Assembly (NCBI RefSeq): GCF_039543205.1
Contig: NZ_BAABJH010000006.1
Span: 1 to 64,000, forward strand
Reading direction: 5' to 3'
From: Flaviramulus_B aquimarinus
GTDB lineage: Bacteria; Bacteroidota; Bacteroidia; Flavobacteriales; Flavobacteriaceae
Length of the DNA stretch: 64,000 nt
Shown here: positions 51,717 to 60,961 of the stretch, one piece after another
Layout: each line of letters begins with the position of its first letter
Numbering within the stretch: the stretch's first letter is position 1
Notes under the pieces: model-generated
Told to the model about the DNA's origin: nothing
What the model saw: the letters and a program-made list of their open reading frames with translations, nothing else
Database searches by the model: none
Position numbers and translations under genes: made by a program

Positions 51717-53123
51717 ATGCAATCAAATAAAATTTCCTTAAAACAACTCATTCAATATTTTAAAATAGCTGTAACTGGTAAGCAACAAGAGTTTACTTCA
51801 GGGAGTATTCGACGGGCCATTTTTATGTTGGCAGTTCCTATGATTCTAGAAATGCTTATGGAATCTATTTTTGCACTTGTAGATATCATGTATGTGTCTC
51901 AAATAAGCGTAAATGCCGTTGCGACTATAGGTTTAACAGAATCTGTTATTGTTTTAATTTATGCTGTAGCCATTGGTTTAAGTATTGCAGCAACAGCAAT
52001 TGTTGCTAGACGTGTTGGAGAAAAAGACTTAAAAGGGGCATCAAATGCAGCGGTACAAGTTATGTTTCTTGGAATAATTGTAGCTATTATTGTTAGCCTT
52101 ATAGGTGTTCTTTATCCAAAAGAAATATTGGAGATTATGGGTGGTTCCCCAGAATTAATAGAGGAGGGGTATGGCTATACAAAAATTCTTTTAGGAGGAA
52201 ACATGACTATTATGTTGTTGTTTTTAATTAACGCTATTTTTAGAGGAACAGGTGAGGCCTCAATCTCGATGTGGACCTTAATTTTATCAAACGGATTAAA
52301 CATCATTCTCGACCCAATGTTTATTTTTGGTTTTGGACCCATTCCAGCATTTGGAGTTGAAGGTGCAGCCATTGCAACAACTATTGGCCGAGGAACAGCT
52401 GTTATATTTCAGTTGGCTATTTTGTTTTTTGGATATAGTAAAATAAAGATTGGTATTAAAGACATAATAATTAGAGTAGGTGTCATGCTTAATCTAATTC
52501 GTGTATCGTTAGGAGGGATAGGTCAGTTTTTAATAGGAACATCGTCTTGGGTGTTTTTAATGCGCATTATGAGTGAGTTTGGTAGTGAGGTATTAGCGGG
52601 TTATACTATTGCTATTCGTGTTATGTTATTTTCATTGATGCCAGCATGGGGTATGAGTAGTGCGGCAGCTGCTTTAGTTGGGCAAAATTTAGGAGCTAAA
52701 AAACCTGATCGTGCCGAACAGTCTGTTTGGAAAACGTCGACATATTGTTCCATTTTTATGGGTGTGATTTCTGTAATATACCTTGTTTTTGCACCACAAA
52801 TTATTGCACTATTTAATGAGACTTCGGATGTTATAAAATACGGAAGTTTGTGTTTGCGTATCATGACTGCTCCCTTTGTTTTTTATGGTTTTGGGATGAT
52901 TGTTGTTAACGCATTTAATGGTGCTGGTGATACCAAAACACCAACTTATATTAATTTTATTTGCTTTTGGTTGCTACAATTACCTATTGCATACCTTGCA
53001 GCCATTACTTTTGATTATGGTCCATTAGGTGTATTTTGGGGAATAGCCTTAGGAGAAGTAGCAATGACTATTATTGCCATTATTTGGTTTAAAAGAGGGC
53101 ATTGGAAAAAAGTAGAGGTTTAA
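51717..53123 (+). CDS. MATE-family efflux transporter, second tandem copy
   Basis: The 468-residue protein is co-linear with the first copy, differing mostly by conservative changes. Examples: VSQVSVNAVATIG against VSQISVNAVATIG, and a more divergent segment near 150-165. Both copies appear intact, so they may have different substrates or simply raise dosage. It ends in the same frame as rlmF, with one stop codon between them. Confidence 0.93.
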   Translation: MQSNKISLKQLIQYFKIAVTGKQQEFTSGSIRRAIFMLAVPMILEMLMESIFALVDIMYVSQISVNAVATIGLTESVIVLIYAVAIGLSIAATAIVARRVGEKDLKGASNAAVQVMFLGIIVAIIVSLIGVLYPKEILEIMGGSPELIEEGYGYTKILLGGNMTIMLLFLINAIFRGTGEASISMWTLILSNGLNIILDPMFIFGFGPIPAFGVEGAAIATTIGRGTAVIFQLAILFFGYSKIKIGIKDIIIRVGVMLNLIRVSLGGIGQFLIGTSSWVFLMRIMSEFGSEVLAGYTIAIRVMLFSLMPAWGMSSAAAALVGQNLGAKKPDRAEQSVWKTSTYCSIFMGVISVIYLVFAPQIIALFNETSDVIKYGSLCLRIMTAPFVFYGFGMIVVNAFNGAGDTKTPTYINFICFWLLQLPIAYLAAITFDYGPLGVFWGIALGEVAMTIIAIIWFKRGHWKKVEV

Positions 53124-53138
53124 TATTTAAAAAATAAG

Positions 53139-54020
53139 ATTATCAAAAATAGTCCAAAATTTCATTCAAAAAATAAACACAAATCTGGATATGATTTAGA
53201 CGCTTTGTGCGAAGCATATCCAGATTTATTAGCTTTCGTATTTGAAAACAAATATGAAACGAAAACAATAGATTTTGCGAATCCAAAAGCTGTAAAGGCT
53301 TTAAATACGGCACTGTTATTCAAATATTATCATATTAAATTTTGGGAATTTCCAGACACTAATTTATGCCCTCCAATTCCTGGGCGTATCGATTATATTC
53401 ATCATGTTAGTGATTTATTAAAACCATCTAAAACCATAGAGAATATTAATGTTTTAGATATTGGTACGGGTGCAAGTTGTATTTACCCTTTGCTTGGTAA
53501 CGCAGCATACCATTGGAATTTTGTTGCAACAGATATAGATAAAAACGCATTGCAAAATGCACAAAAAATTATTGATAATAATGATTTAAATAAGGTCATA
53601 ACATTACGATATCAAAAAGAGGCATCGCAAATATTTAAAGGTGTTTTAAATGAAGATGATAGGTTTTCTGTGACCATTTGTAATCCGCCATTTTATAAAT
53701 CAGAAACTGAGGCTATAGAGGCAACAACTAGAAAACTAAAAGGCTTACATAGCGAAAGCCATACGTTTGTTAGAAACTTTTCAGGGACTCAAAATGAGTT
53801 ATGGTATAAAGGTGGCGAGAAAGCTTTTTTACATACGTATTTATATGAAAGTTCACTGTTTAAAAAGCAATGTGTTTGGTTTACAACTTTGGTATCTAAA
53901 AAAGATTTGGTAAAGGGTATGTATACCTCTTTAAAAAAATTAGGAGCTACAGATATTAAAACAATTGCTATGGGTCAGGGAAATAAAATTTCAAGAATTG
54001 TTGCTTGGACTTTTAATTGA
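53139..54020 (+). CDS. rlmF: 23S rRNA (adenine-1618-N6)-methyltransferase RlmF
   Basis: The enzyme methylates A1618 of 23S rRNA. The conserved N-terminus (HSKNKHKSGYDLDALCEAYPDL, read from 53163) lies upstream of the first TTG (53205), so initiation must be earlier. In this frame, however, there is no ATG, GTG or TTG back to the MATE stop codon at 53121; ATT at 53139 is the best candidate. S-adenosylmethionine motif VLDIGTGASCIYPLL lies about 105 residues in, and the catalytic NPPFYKS near 185. FSGTQNELWYKGGEKAFL is also typical. Confidence 0.85.
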   Translation: MIKNSPKFHSKNKHKSGYDLDALCEAYPDLLAFVFENKYETKTIDFANPKAVKALNTALLFKYYHIKFWEFPDTNLCPPIPGRIDYIHHVSDLLKPSKTIENINVLDIGTGASCIYPLLGNAAYHWNFVATDIDKNALQNAQKIIDNNDLNKVITLRYQKEASQIFKGVLNEDDRFSVTICNPPFYKSETEAIEATTRKLKGLHSESHTFVRNFSGTQNELWYKGGEKAFLHTYLYESSLFKKQCVWFTTLVSKKDLVKGMYTSLKKLGATDIKTIAMGQGNKISRIVAWTFN

Positions 54021-54042
54021 AAAGTTACTTTAAATATCAATA

Positions 54043-54729
54043 TTAATAATTATTTTTTTTCCTTAAATCAATTTTATAAAACAGTCCTAATTGTAACCTA
54101 TGGAGGTCTAATCCTTTTATAGCTCTGTTGAGATAACCAACTTGAACATTTACAGATTTAGAAACATTAATTCCCAATGCGGTATAAAAACGATTTTCAG
54201 AAAAAGCATCTACTTTTTTGGTTTGTATTGTCGTAAGGTATTCATTATGAATACGAAAGAATAAGGTTTTATTAAGCGTTATTTTCGTTCCAAGCCTATA
54301 ACGGAGTCTGTTGTGTACAATATTTGAGCCGGGTTTATTAAGGAAGCGTTGCTCAACTCTAAACCTATGATCTATCGGAAGTTTAAAGAATTTATGTTTG
54401 AAACCCATCTGTTCAGATAAACGGTTTTCATAAGTATGTGGACCATTTGTTTCAAAACCACTGTCAATGTCGGCATATCCGTAAGCCAATGACGTCGTGA
54501 TTTTTGGTGAAACAGAATAATTTAACCAAAGGTTGTATAAAATGAAATTGAAGTTATTCGTTAATTCGTAGTCCCAAGCTTGAATTAAGCTACTAAAACT
54601 AACTTTATCAGAAATTTTATGGTTTCCTGAAAAAGTAAACCATGAACCTACTTCCTTTTCGATAGGCGATTGAGCAAAAGTACTGTTAAGACTAAATAGA
54701 AATAGTAAAAGGATAATATGAAGTTTCAT
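54043..54729 (-). CDS. DUF2490 outer-membrane beta-barrel-like protein
   Basis: The 228-residue protein has a signal peptide (MKLHIILLLFLFSLNSTFAQ). A DUF2490 body follows: GSWFTFSGNHKISDKVSFSSLIQAWDYE, FNFILYNLWLNYSVSPKITTSLAYGYA and a C-terminal strand LGLFYKIDL. Alternating aromatic strands suggest a small outer-membrane barrel. It is convergent with rlmF, 22 bases away. The function is unknown. Confidence 0.82.
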   Translation of the reverse strand: MKLHIILLLFLFSLNSTFAQSPIEKEVGSWFTFSGNHKISDKVSFSSLIQAWDYELTNNFNFILYNLWLNYSVSPKITTSLAYGYADIDSGFETNGPHTYENRLSEQMGFKHKFFKLPIDHRFRVEQRFLNKPGSNIVHNRLRYRLGTKITLNKTLFFRIHNEYLTTIQTKKVDAFSENRFYTALGINVSKSVNVQVGYLNRAIKGLDLHRLQLGLFYKIDLRKKNNY

Positions 54730-54756
54730 ATAGAATAAAGTTGATGTAAATTACAA

Positions 54757-54787
54757 ATAAAAGGAGCCCCGATAGAGCTCCTTTTAT
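54757..54787 (-). terminator. Rho-independent terminator of pckA
   Basis: AAAAGGAGC pairs with GCTCCTTTT around a 9-base loop. It lies just beyond the pckA stop codon and ends leftward transcription before the DUF2490 gene. Confidence 0.8.
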
Positions 54788-54804
54788 GATTAAATAAGAA
54801 CCTA

Positions 54805-56430
54805 TTAAAAGTGTTCGTGTAAATGATGGTGTTCATCAATTAGCGGACCACCTTCAATAATTCGTTCAGATGCTTGTTGAGCAAATTTCTCAAAGTTTAA
54901 GTGGAATGAATGCGCTAAGTGAATAGCTTTTCCAACATAAGCCCCTTTTTGTAACCAAGTGTTCATTGGGTCTAAAAGTTCTGATGGGACACCAGGACAG
55001 TATTTCGGCATGTATAAACCAAAAATAAAGTTTTGTTCATAATCTACATCATCCAAGTCGCCATTAAGGATTGCGGTAATCATTGCTCTTGTATATTTTA
55101 GTTTAATACGAGAACCAACACCGTAAGGCCCAGCAGTCCATCCTGTATTAATTAGCCATACATTTACACCAGCTTCAGTCATTTTTTTACTTAGCATTTC
55201 ACCATAAACCGTTGGGTGTAATGGCATAAATGGCTCGCCAAAACAAGCTGAGAATGATGGTACAGGTTCTGTAATTCCTGCTTCTGTCCCTGCTACTTTT
55301 GCTGTATAACCAGAAATAAAGTGATAGGCAGCCTGACCGGGTGTTAATTTCGATACTGGAGGTAATACACCAAATGCATCACAGGTTAAGAAGAAAATAT
55401 TCTTAGGGTTGTTAGCATATAGCGTTTCTTGAATATTATCAATATGATGTATTGGGTAGCTTACACGGGTGTTTTGAGTAATACTACTATCCATATAATC
55501 AGGTTCTCCATTATCTTTAAAGACAACATTTTCAAGAATAGCACCTGGTTTAATCGCTCTAAAAATATCGGGTTCTTTTTCTTCAGTTAAATCAATGACT
55601 TTAGCATAACATCCTCCTTCAAAGTTAAAAATGGTATTGTCTGCTGTCCACCCATGCTCATCATCACCAATTAATTTACGGTTTGGATCTGCTGATAAGG
55701 TTGTTTTTCCTGTTCCAGATAAGCCAAAGAAAATAGCAGTATCGCCATATTTACCAACATTAGCAGAGCAGTGCATTGGCAATACATTTTTTTCAATTGG
55801 TAAAATCATATTTAATGCAGAGAAAATACCTTTTTTCATTTCTCCGGTATAGGCAGAGCCACCAACTAAAGCTATTTTTTTAGTGAAGTTTAGGATTGAG
55901 AAATTACCTTGTCTAATACCAAAGGCTTTAGGGTCTGGACATTCATATCCAGGAGCGCAAAGTATTAACCAATCTTCTTTAAAGTTTTCTAATTCCTTGG
56001 TGCTAGGTCTTAAAAACATGTTATAAACAAACATATTAGACCAAGGTAATTCTGTTATAGTTCTAATATTTGTCCTAAATTCAGGATCTGCACATACATA
56101 ACCATCTCTAGCATATATTTCTTTTCCAGAAAGATATTTTACGACTTCATTCTCTAGTTTATCAAAGTTTTCTGGAGATATTGCTTTATTTGTTTTTCCC
56201 CACCAAACCTTGTCTGCTGTATAATCATCTTTTACAAGAAAACGATCTTGAGGAGAACGTCCTGTAAATTTACCTGTGTTAATAGCAAGGGTCCCATTTG
56301 CTGTTTCTTTCCCCATACCTTTATCAACTGTGATTTTTTGCAATTCTTCAGGTGATAAATTCCAGTTAACCGTCACATTCTTTAATCCGTATTGTTCTAA
56401 ACTTGGATTTTTTGTTGTTGTTGCTTTCAT
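54805..56430 (-). CDS. pckA: Phosphoenolpyruvate carboxykinase (ATP)
   Basis: The 541-residue enzyme converts oxaloacetate and ATP to phosphoenolpyruvate, ADP and CO2, the first step of gluconeogenesis. Diagnostic text: GRSPQDRFLVKDDYT near residue 54, GEMKKGIFSALNMILP near 200, kinase-1a GLSGTGKTTLSADPNR near 235, and LIGDDEHGWTADNTIFNFEGGCYAK just after. It is monocistronic with a terminator. The SLC13 permease gene lies 38 bases upstream on the same strand. That permease could supply C4-dicarboxylates; this is inference. Confidence 0.96.
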   Translation of the reverse strand: MKATTTKNPSLEQYGLKNVTVNWNLSPEELQKITVDKGMGKETANGTLAINTGKFTGRSPQDRFLVKDDYTADKVWWGKTNKAISPENFDKLENEVVKYLSGKEIYARDGYVCADPEFRTNIRTITELPWSNMFVYNMFLRPSTKELENFKEDWLILCAPGYECPDPKAFGIRQGNFSILNFTKKIALVGGSAYTGEMKKGIFSALNMILPIEKNVLPMHCSANVGKYGDTAIFFGLSGTGKTTLSADPNRKLIGDDEHGWTADNTIFNFEGGCYAKVIDLTEEKEPDIFRAIKPGAILENVVFKDNGEPDYMDSSITQNTRVSYPIHHIDNIQETLYANNPKNIFFLTCDAFGVLPPVSKLTPGQAAYHFISGYTAKVAGTEAGITEPVPSFSACFGEPFMPLHPTVYGEMLSKKMTEAGVNVWLINTGWTAGPYGVGSRIKLKYTRAMITAILNGDLDDVDYEQNFIFGLYMPKYCPGVPSELLDPMNTWLQKGAYVGKAIHLAHSFHLNFEKFAQQASERIIEGGPLIDEHHHLHEHF

Positions 56431-56468
56431 TTTATTGAATTTTAAGGTTCCTACTAATAATTATTATT

Positions 56469-58310
56469 TTAAAATGGCCATATTATTGGCACGAGTATTA
56501 ATGTTATGATGAAAAACATGAGTAGGAGTGGTGCACCCACTTTTAGGTAATTCATAAATTTGTATCCCCCAGCTGTCATAACCATGGCATTTGTTGTTGT
56601 GCCAATTGGGGTTAAAAATGCTGTTGAAGCACTTATGGCTACAACAATCATAAATGGTGCTGGAGATAAGTTTAATGAGTTGGCAGCTAGTATAGCTATA
56701 GGTGCCATTAAAACCGCTGTAGCTGAGTTATTGATGACTTGACTAAATGTTGTTGTTAGTAAAAACACACCACCTAGTAATAAAATAGGATGTATAGCGC
56801 CTAAATAATCTACTAATCCGTTAGCGATTAATTGAGCTGTTCCAGTTTTCTGTAATGCTATACCCATTGGTATCATAGCAGCAATCATAACAACACTTGT
56901 CCAACTTATACCTTTATATGCTTTTGTAATAGGGACGCAACCTGTTAGTAAAACCACACCTGCAGAAATTAATGCAGCCATTGCTCCTGGAACAATTTTG
57001 AAAACCATAAATACAATCATTAGTATTAATGCTCCTAATGCGATAAAAGACTTTGGACTAAGGCTTTCAACATTTTTAGCCATCCCTTCTGGGCTACCTA
57101 TAATGACTAGGTTTTCGTGTTGTTTTTTTAAATCGTCTATATGTTCCCAAGTACCTCGTATTAAGAATGCATCGCCTGCTTTTACGGTAATTTCTTTTTC
57201 TAATAAAGGTTTTTTGTTTCTAGAAGCTGCTAAAAGCTGAATGCCATAACGTTTAAAGTAATTGTTCAATTTGTATTTTCGTCCTACTAAAATCGAGTTA
57301 GGATTTACAATAACTTCAGTCATACCAACCTCTTGATTAATAAGGTTGTGTTTCAATTCATCGGTAATAGGTTTCAAGGGCAAAAGTCCTAATCTGAACG
57401 TAATCATTATTTTGTTAATGGCTTCCGTATCTCCTTTTACAGTAATAATATCATGATAAAGAAATTCTGTACTAGGATCTGGAAATTCAATAAATTGAGG
57501 TATTTTTTTTAATAGATTTGGATGTCTTCTTTTTATTCGAATGATAGATACGTTATAATTTTTTTCAAATTGCCAAGCTTCTATTTTTGTGTTTAGTAAA
57601 GGTGATATTGATCTGACACGTAAACGATAGTAACCATTATCAACCTTGTAAGCTTCAATCCAATTGTGTAATGTAGATTCAATATTTACGGGCTTATTAT
57701 TGGTTTTGTTTTTAGGCAACAGTTTATAGCCTATATATCTAAAGTATAATAAGGCAATAAGGAGTAATGGTAAGCCTATTAATGCAAATTCAAAGAATGA
57801 GAAGCCTTCAAAACCAGCTTCAACTAAAGCATTACTTGCTATAATGTTTGGCGGTGTACCAGTTAAAGTTAATAATCCACCAGTGTTAGACCCAAATGCA
57901 ACGGGCATCAACATTTTTGATGGTAATGTGCCAATACTCCAAGCTGAAGAAATGGTTAAAGGCATTAAGGTTGCTACAGTACCAGTATTGCTAACAAATC
58001 CAGATAAAATTCCGCCGCCAAGGGTTATGATGACTAATAATTTAGGAACACTTTTCCCTGCCCATTCAACAAATTTCTTACCAGCTAAGGCGGTCCATCC
58101 TGTTTGTGCAATGCCTTCGCCTATTATAAAGAGTGCAGCAATCATAATAACCGTTGGGTTACTAAAGCCGCTTAATGTTTCTTTTGAATCTAAAATACCA
58201 GTTAAAAACAAACTTAGCATAGAAATTAAGGCTACAATATCTGGTGTAAACTTTCCCCAAACAAAGAGACCAATGGTTATAATTAAAATCGTGAGCATTA
58301 AATAGATCAT
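56469..58310 (-). CDS. SLC13/DASS-family permease with two TrkA-C domains
   Basis: The 613-residue protein has N- and C-terminal membrane halves typical of the divalent anion:sodium symporter family (SNTGTVATLMPLTISSAWSIG near 110; NNSATAVLMAPIAILAAN near 525). Between them are two cytoplasmic TrkA-C (RCK_C) domains, about 215-300 and 325-400. Such proteins import dicarboxylates, sulfate or other oxyanions. The same strand and position before pckA favour a dicarboxylate, but sulfate cannot be excluded. Confidence 0.88.
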   Translation of the reverse strand: MIYLMLTILIITIGLFVWGKFTPDIVALISMLSLFLTGILDSKETLSGFSNPTVIMIAALFIIGEGIAQTGWTALAGKKFVEWAGKSVPKLLVIITLGGGILSGFVSNTGTVATLMPLTISSAWSIGTLPSKMLMPVAFGSNTGGLLTLTGTPPNIIASNALVEAGFEGFSFFEFALIGLPLLLIALLYFRYIGYKLLPKNKTNNKPVNIESTLHNWIEAYKVDNGYYRLRVRSISPLLNTKIEAWQFEKNYNVSIIRIKRRHPNLLKKIPQFIEFPDPSTEFLYHDIITVKGDTEAINKIMITFRLGLLPLKPITDELKHNLINQEVGMTEVIVNPNSILVGRKYKLNNYFKRYGIQLLAASRNKKPLLEKEITVKAGDAFLIRGTWEHIDDLKKQHENLVIIGSPEGMAKNVESLSPKSFIALGALILMIVFMVFKIVPGAMAALISAGVVLLTGCVPITKAYKGISWTSVVMIAAMIPMGIALQKTGTAQLIANGLVDYLGAIHPILLLGGVFLLTTTFSQVINNSATAVLMAPIAILAANSLNLSPAPFMIVVAISASTAFLTPIGTTTNAMVMTAGGYKFMNYLKVGAPLLLMFFIITLILVPIIWPF

Positions 58311-58585
58311 ATATTGTAATTCTTTATTAGCTTTAGCACTTTATTATGCTGCTTAATAAATATAGTGTAAAATTACGATAGATGTCCCCTCAGAATTATG
58401 ACGAATATCATGCTTTTGGGCTACATGCTGATTTTTTAATTATTGTTATATTTATAGTAGATAAAGTGAAGAAACCATTAACGAATACGTTTTCGTTGTA
58501 GTGAATTTTACGATTCTATAGATTTTTTATTGAAAAAAATGATTTGATTAAGTAAAAAACTTGAAAAAAAATTAAAAAAACACAT
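58311..58585. other. 275-bp divergent intergenic region
   Basis: It should hold the promoters of the SLC13 gene (leftward) and of bshB1 (rightward). A weak inverted repeat ACGAATACG/CGTT lies near 58480-58500. No convincing -33/-7 pair and no small gene is seen. Confidence 0.4.
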
Positions 58586-59302
58586 ATGAAATTAGATATT
58601 CTTGCTATTGGCGCACATCCAGATGATGTAGAATTAGGTTGTGGTGGTACTATAGCAAAAGAAGTTGCAAATGGAAAAAAAGTTGGTATAATAGATTTAA
58701 CCAGAGGTGAACTAGGAACACGCGGCACTGCAAAAACAAGAGATGATGAAGCTACTAATGCCGCTAAAATATTAGGTGTTTCGGTTAGGGAAAATCTTGG
58801 GTTTGCTGATGGGTTTTTTGTGAATGATAAAGAACACCAACTAGCTGTTATTAAAATGATACGAAAGTACAAACCAGAAATTGTAATTTGTAATGCCATT
58901 GAAGACAGGCATATAGATCATGGAAAAGGGAGTAAATTAGTAAGCGATGCCTGTTTTTTAAGTGGATTGGTTAAAATTGAAACAACCCTAGAAGGCACAT
59001 TACAAAACCGATGGCGACCAAAACAAGTATACCATTACATACAATGGAAAAGTTTAGATCCAGATTTAGCAGTTGATGTTTCTGGGTTTTTAGATAAAAA
59101 AATGGAATCTGTATTGGCTTATAAAACCCAGTTTTATGATGCCAATAGTAAAGAGCCAGAAACGCCTATATCTAGTAAAAATTTTACGGATAGTATTATA
59201 TATAGATCTAGAGACTTAGGACGATTAGTAGGCGTGGAGCATGCTGAAGGTTTTACAGTTGAACGCTATGTTGCAGTAGATAGTTTATTCGATTTAAAGT
59301 AG
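58586..59302 (+). CDS. bshB1: Bacillithiol biosynthesis deacetylase BshB1
   Basis: The 238-residue LmbE/PIG-L enzyme removes the acetyl group from GlcNAc-malate, the second step of bacillithiol synthesis. The zinc motif is in IGAHPDDVELGCGGT (8-22). Further signatures are DLTRGELGTRGTAKTRDDEATNAAKILG (near 37-64) and EDRHIDHGKGSKLV (near 112-125). Bacillithiol is the usual low-molecular-weight thiol of Bacteroidota. bshA and bshC are not in the window. Confidence 0.93.
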   Translation: MKLDILAIGAHPDDVELGCGGTIAKEVANGKKVGIIDLTRGELGTRGTAKTRDDEATNAAKILGVSVRENLGFADGFFVNDKEHQLAVIKMIRKYKPEIVICNAIEDRHIDHGKGSKLVSDACFLSGLVKIETTLEGTLQNRWRPKQVYHYIQWKSLDPDLAVDVSGFLDKKMESVLAYKTQFYDANSKEPETPISSKNFTDSIIYRSRDLGRLVGVEHAEGFTVERYVAVDSLFDLK

Positions 59303-59358
59303 TTAGCTTTAGGGGCTATTTTATTTTCATTTTCTCTAGAAAATATTAAAAAAAGTCT

Positions 59359-59389
59359 TTGTAGAAAAGATTGAAAACAATTACATTTG
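59359..59389 (+). promoter_or_regulatory. Promoter of the tRNA-His gene
   Basis: TTG (59359-59361) and TACATTTG (59382-59389) are spaced by 20 bases, the canonical Bacteroidota -33/-7 arrangement. The tRNA begins 28 bases downstream. Confidence 0.7.
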
Positions 59390-59416
59390 CACACGCATTA
59401 CAAAATGCAGTTACAC

Positions 59417-59491
59417 GGTGGTTGTAGCTCAGTTGGTTAGAGCATTGGTTTGTGGTACCAAGGGTCGCCGGTTCGAATCCGGTCTTCCACC
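59417..59491 (+). tRNA. tRNA-His (anticodon GTG)
   Basis: The cloverleaf is complete. D arm GCTCAGTTGGTTAGAGC; anticodon arm TTGGT TTGTGGT ACCAA with GTG at positions 34-36; five-base variable loop; T arm GCCGG TTCGAAT CCGGT. The extra G at position -1 (59417), needed by histidyl-tRNA synthetase, faces C73. In the acceptor stem, positions 5-68 and 6-67 are U-U mismatches, while the other five pairs are intact. CCA is not encoded. The gene has its own promoter and terminator. Confidence 0.93.
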
Positions 59492-59500
59492 CAAAAAGTA

Positions 59501-59533
59501 AAAGCCTTTCATTTTTTATGAAAGGCTTTTTTT
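59501..59533 (+). terminator. Rho-independent terminator of tRNA-His
   Basis: AAAGCCTTTCAT pairs with ATGAAAGGCTTT around a 5-base T loop and is followed by T residues, 9 bases after the tRNA. It also lies just beyond the end of pepT on the other strand. Confidence 0.88.
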
Positions 59534-59565
59534 GTGGAGTCTTGTCTCGCAGGCTTAAATAAACT

Positions 59566-60804
59566 TTAATTTTTTCGTGCTGTTAATTCAGCTATCTTAC
59601 AAATAACCTCAGTGGCTTTAATCATACTTTCTACTGGGACATATTCGTAGCGTCCATGAAAATTATGTCCGCCAGCAAAAATATTAGGACAAGGCAATCC
59701 CATATAACTTAATTGAGAGCCGTCTGTTCCACCACGAATGGCTTTAATTAACGGTTCTATATTGAGTTGTTTCATGGCCTCTTCCGCAATATTGACAATA
59801 TGCATTACGGGTTCCACTTTTTCTTTCATATTGAAATACTGATCTTTAATTTCGGTAGTAATGACCTCTCTACCGTATTGCGAATTAAGCTCGTTGGTCA
59901 ATTTTACCATAACCTCTTTTCTCGCTTCAAAATGCCCTTTATCATGATCGCGGATAATATATTGTAATATGGTTTCTTCAACATCACCTTTCATATTATG
60001 CAAATGGAAAAAACCTTGGTAACCCTCAGTATGTTCTGGGGTTTCCATTCGAGGAATAGAGTTTATAAATTCGGTTGCAATGTACATGGAGTTTATCATT
60101 TTTCCTTTGGCATATCCAGGATGAACAATTTTTCCTTTTACTTTAATAACAGCACTGGCTGCATTAAAGTTTTCGTATTCTAGTTCACCTATTTGGCTAC
60201 CGTCCATAGTATATGCCCAATCTGCTCCAAACTTTTCAACATCGAATTTGTGAGCGCCTCTACCAATTTCTTCGTCGGGTGTAAAACCAACTCGAATTTT
60301 TCCATGTTTAATTTCAGGGTGATTGATGAGGTACTCCATAGCTGAAACGATTTCGCAAATTCCAGCTTTATCATCAGCTCCTAATAGCGTGGTGCCATCT
60401 GTAGTAATTAATGTCTGACCTTTGTATAGTAATAAGTCATCAAAATACTCTGGTGATAGTATGATGTTTTCTGTTTCATTTAGAATAATATCTTCTCCAT
60501 CATAATTTTTAATAATTTGAGGGTTTACGTTAGCTCCTGTAAAGTCGGGGGAAGTATCAAAATGCGATATAAATCCAATAGTTGGTACATCATGGTCAAC
60601 ATTACTTGGTAAAGTTGCCATGATGTATGCGTTTTCATCAATATCAACATCTTTCATACCAATACTTTTGAGTTCCTCTGCTAGTTTATTTGCTAAGTCC
60701 CATTGCTTTTTTGTGCTAGGTGTGGTATCTGATGTTGGGTCAGATTCTGTATCAATAGTTACATAACTTACAAAGCGTTTTATGAGAAATTCTTTTGAAA
60801 TCAT
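59566..60804 (-). CDS. pepT: Peptidase T (tripeptide aminopeptidase)
   Basis: The 412-residue M20 metallopeptidase removes N-terminal residues from tripeptides in the cytoplasm. Zinc-site motifs: GFISHFDTSPDFTGANV (near residues 77-93), LLGADDKAGICEI (near 139-151), the catalytic-Glu motif TPDEEIGRGAHKFD (near 173-186), AYTMDGSQIGELEYENFNA, and the final RGGTDGSQLSYMGLPCPNIFAGGHNFHGRYEYVP. Length matches the family. Confidence 0.95.
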   Translation of the reverse strand: MISKEFLIKRFVSYVTIDTESDPTSDTTPSTKKQWDLANKLAEELKSIGMKDVDIDENAYIMATLPSNVDHDVPTIGFISHFDTSPDFTGANVNPQIIKNYDGEDIILNETENIILSPEYFDDLLLYKGQTLITTDGTTLLGADDKAGICEIVSAMEYLINHPEIKHGKIRVGFTPDEEIGRGAHKFDVEKFGADWAYTMDGSQIGELEYENFNAASAVIKVKGKIVHPGYAKGKMINSMYIATEFINSIPRMETPEHTEGYQGFFHLHNMKGDVEETILQYIIRDHDKGHFEARKEVMVKLTNELNSQYGREVITTEIKDQYFNMKEKVEPVMHIVNIAEEAMKQLNIEPLIKAIRGGTDGSQLSYMGLPCPNIFAGGHNFHGRYEYVPVESMIKATEVICKIAELTARKN

Positions 60805-60916
60805 TTTAGATGAGGTTTAGCATTATTTTGCTTTAATTATATTTTGCTTAATTAAAACAATTAAAGACAGTTTTGTGGCTCTAAATTTACGATTATTAAT
60901 TTTTTTGTCTTTGGAA

Positions 60917-60947
60917 TTGGTTGATTTTTTATTTAGACTTATTTTTG
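60917..60947 (+). promoter_or_regulatory. Promoter of pyrD
   Basis: TTG (60917-60919) and TATTTTTG (60940-60947) are spaced by 20 bases, as in Bacteroidota promoters. The -7 box is 14 bases before the ATG, giving a very short leader. Confidence 0.6.
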
Positions 60948-60961
60948 CATAAATAATACTG

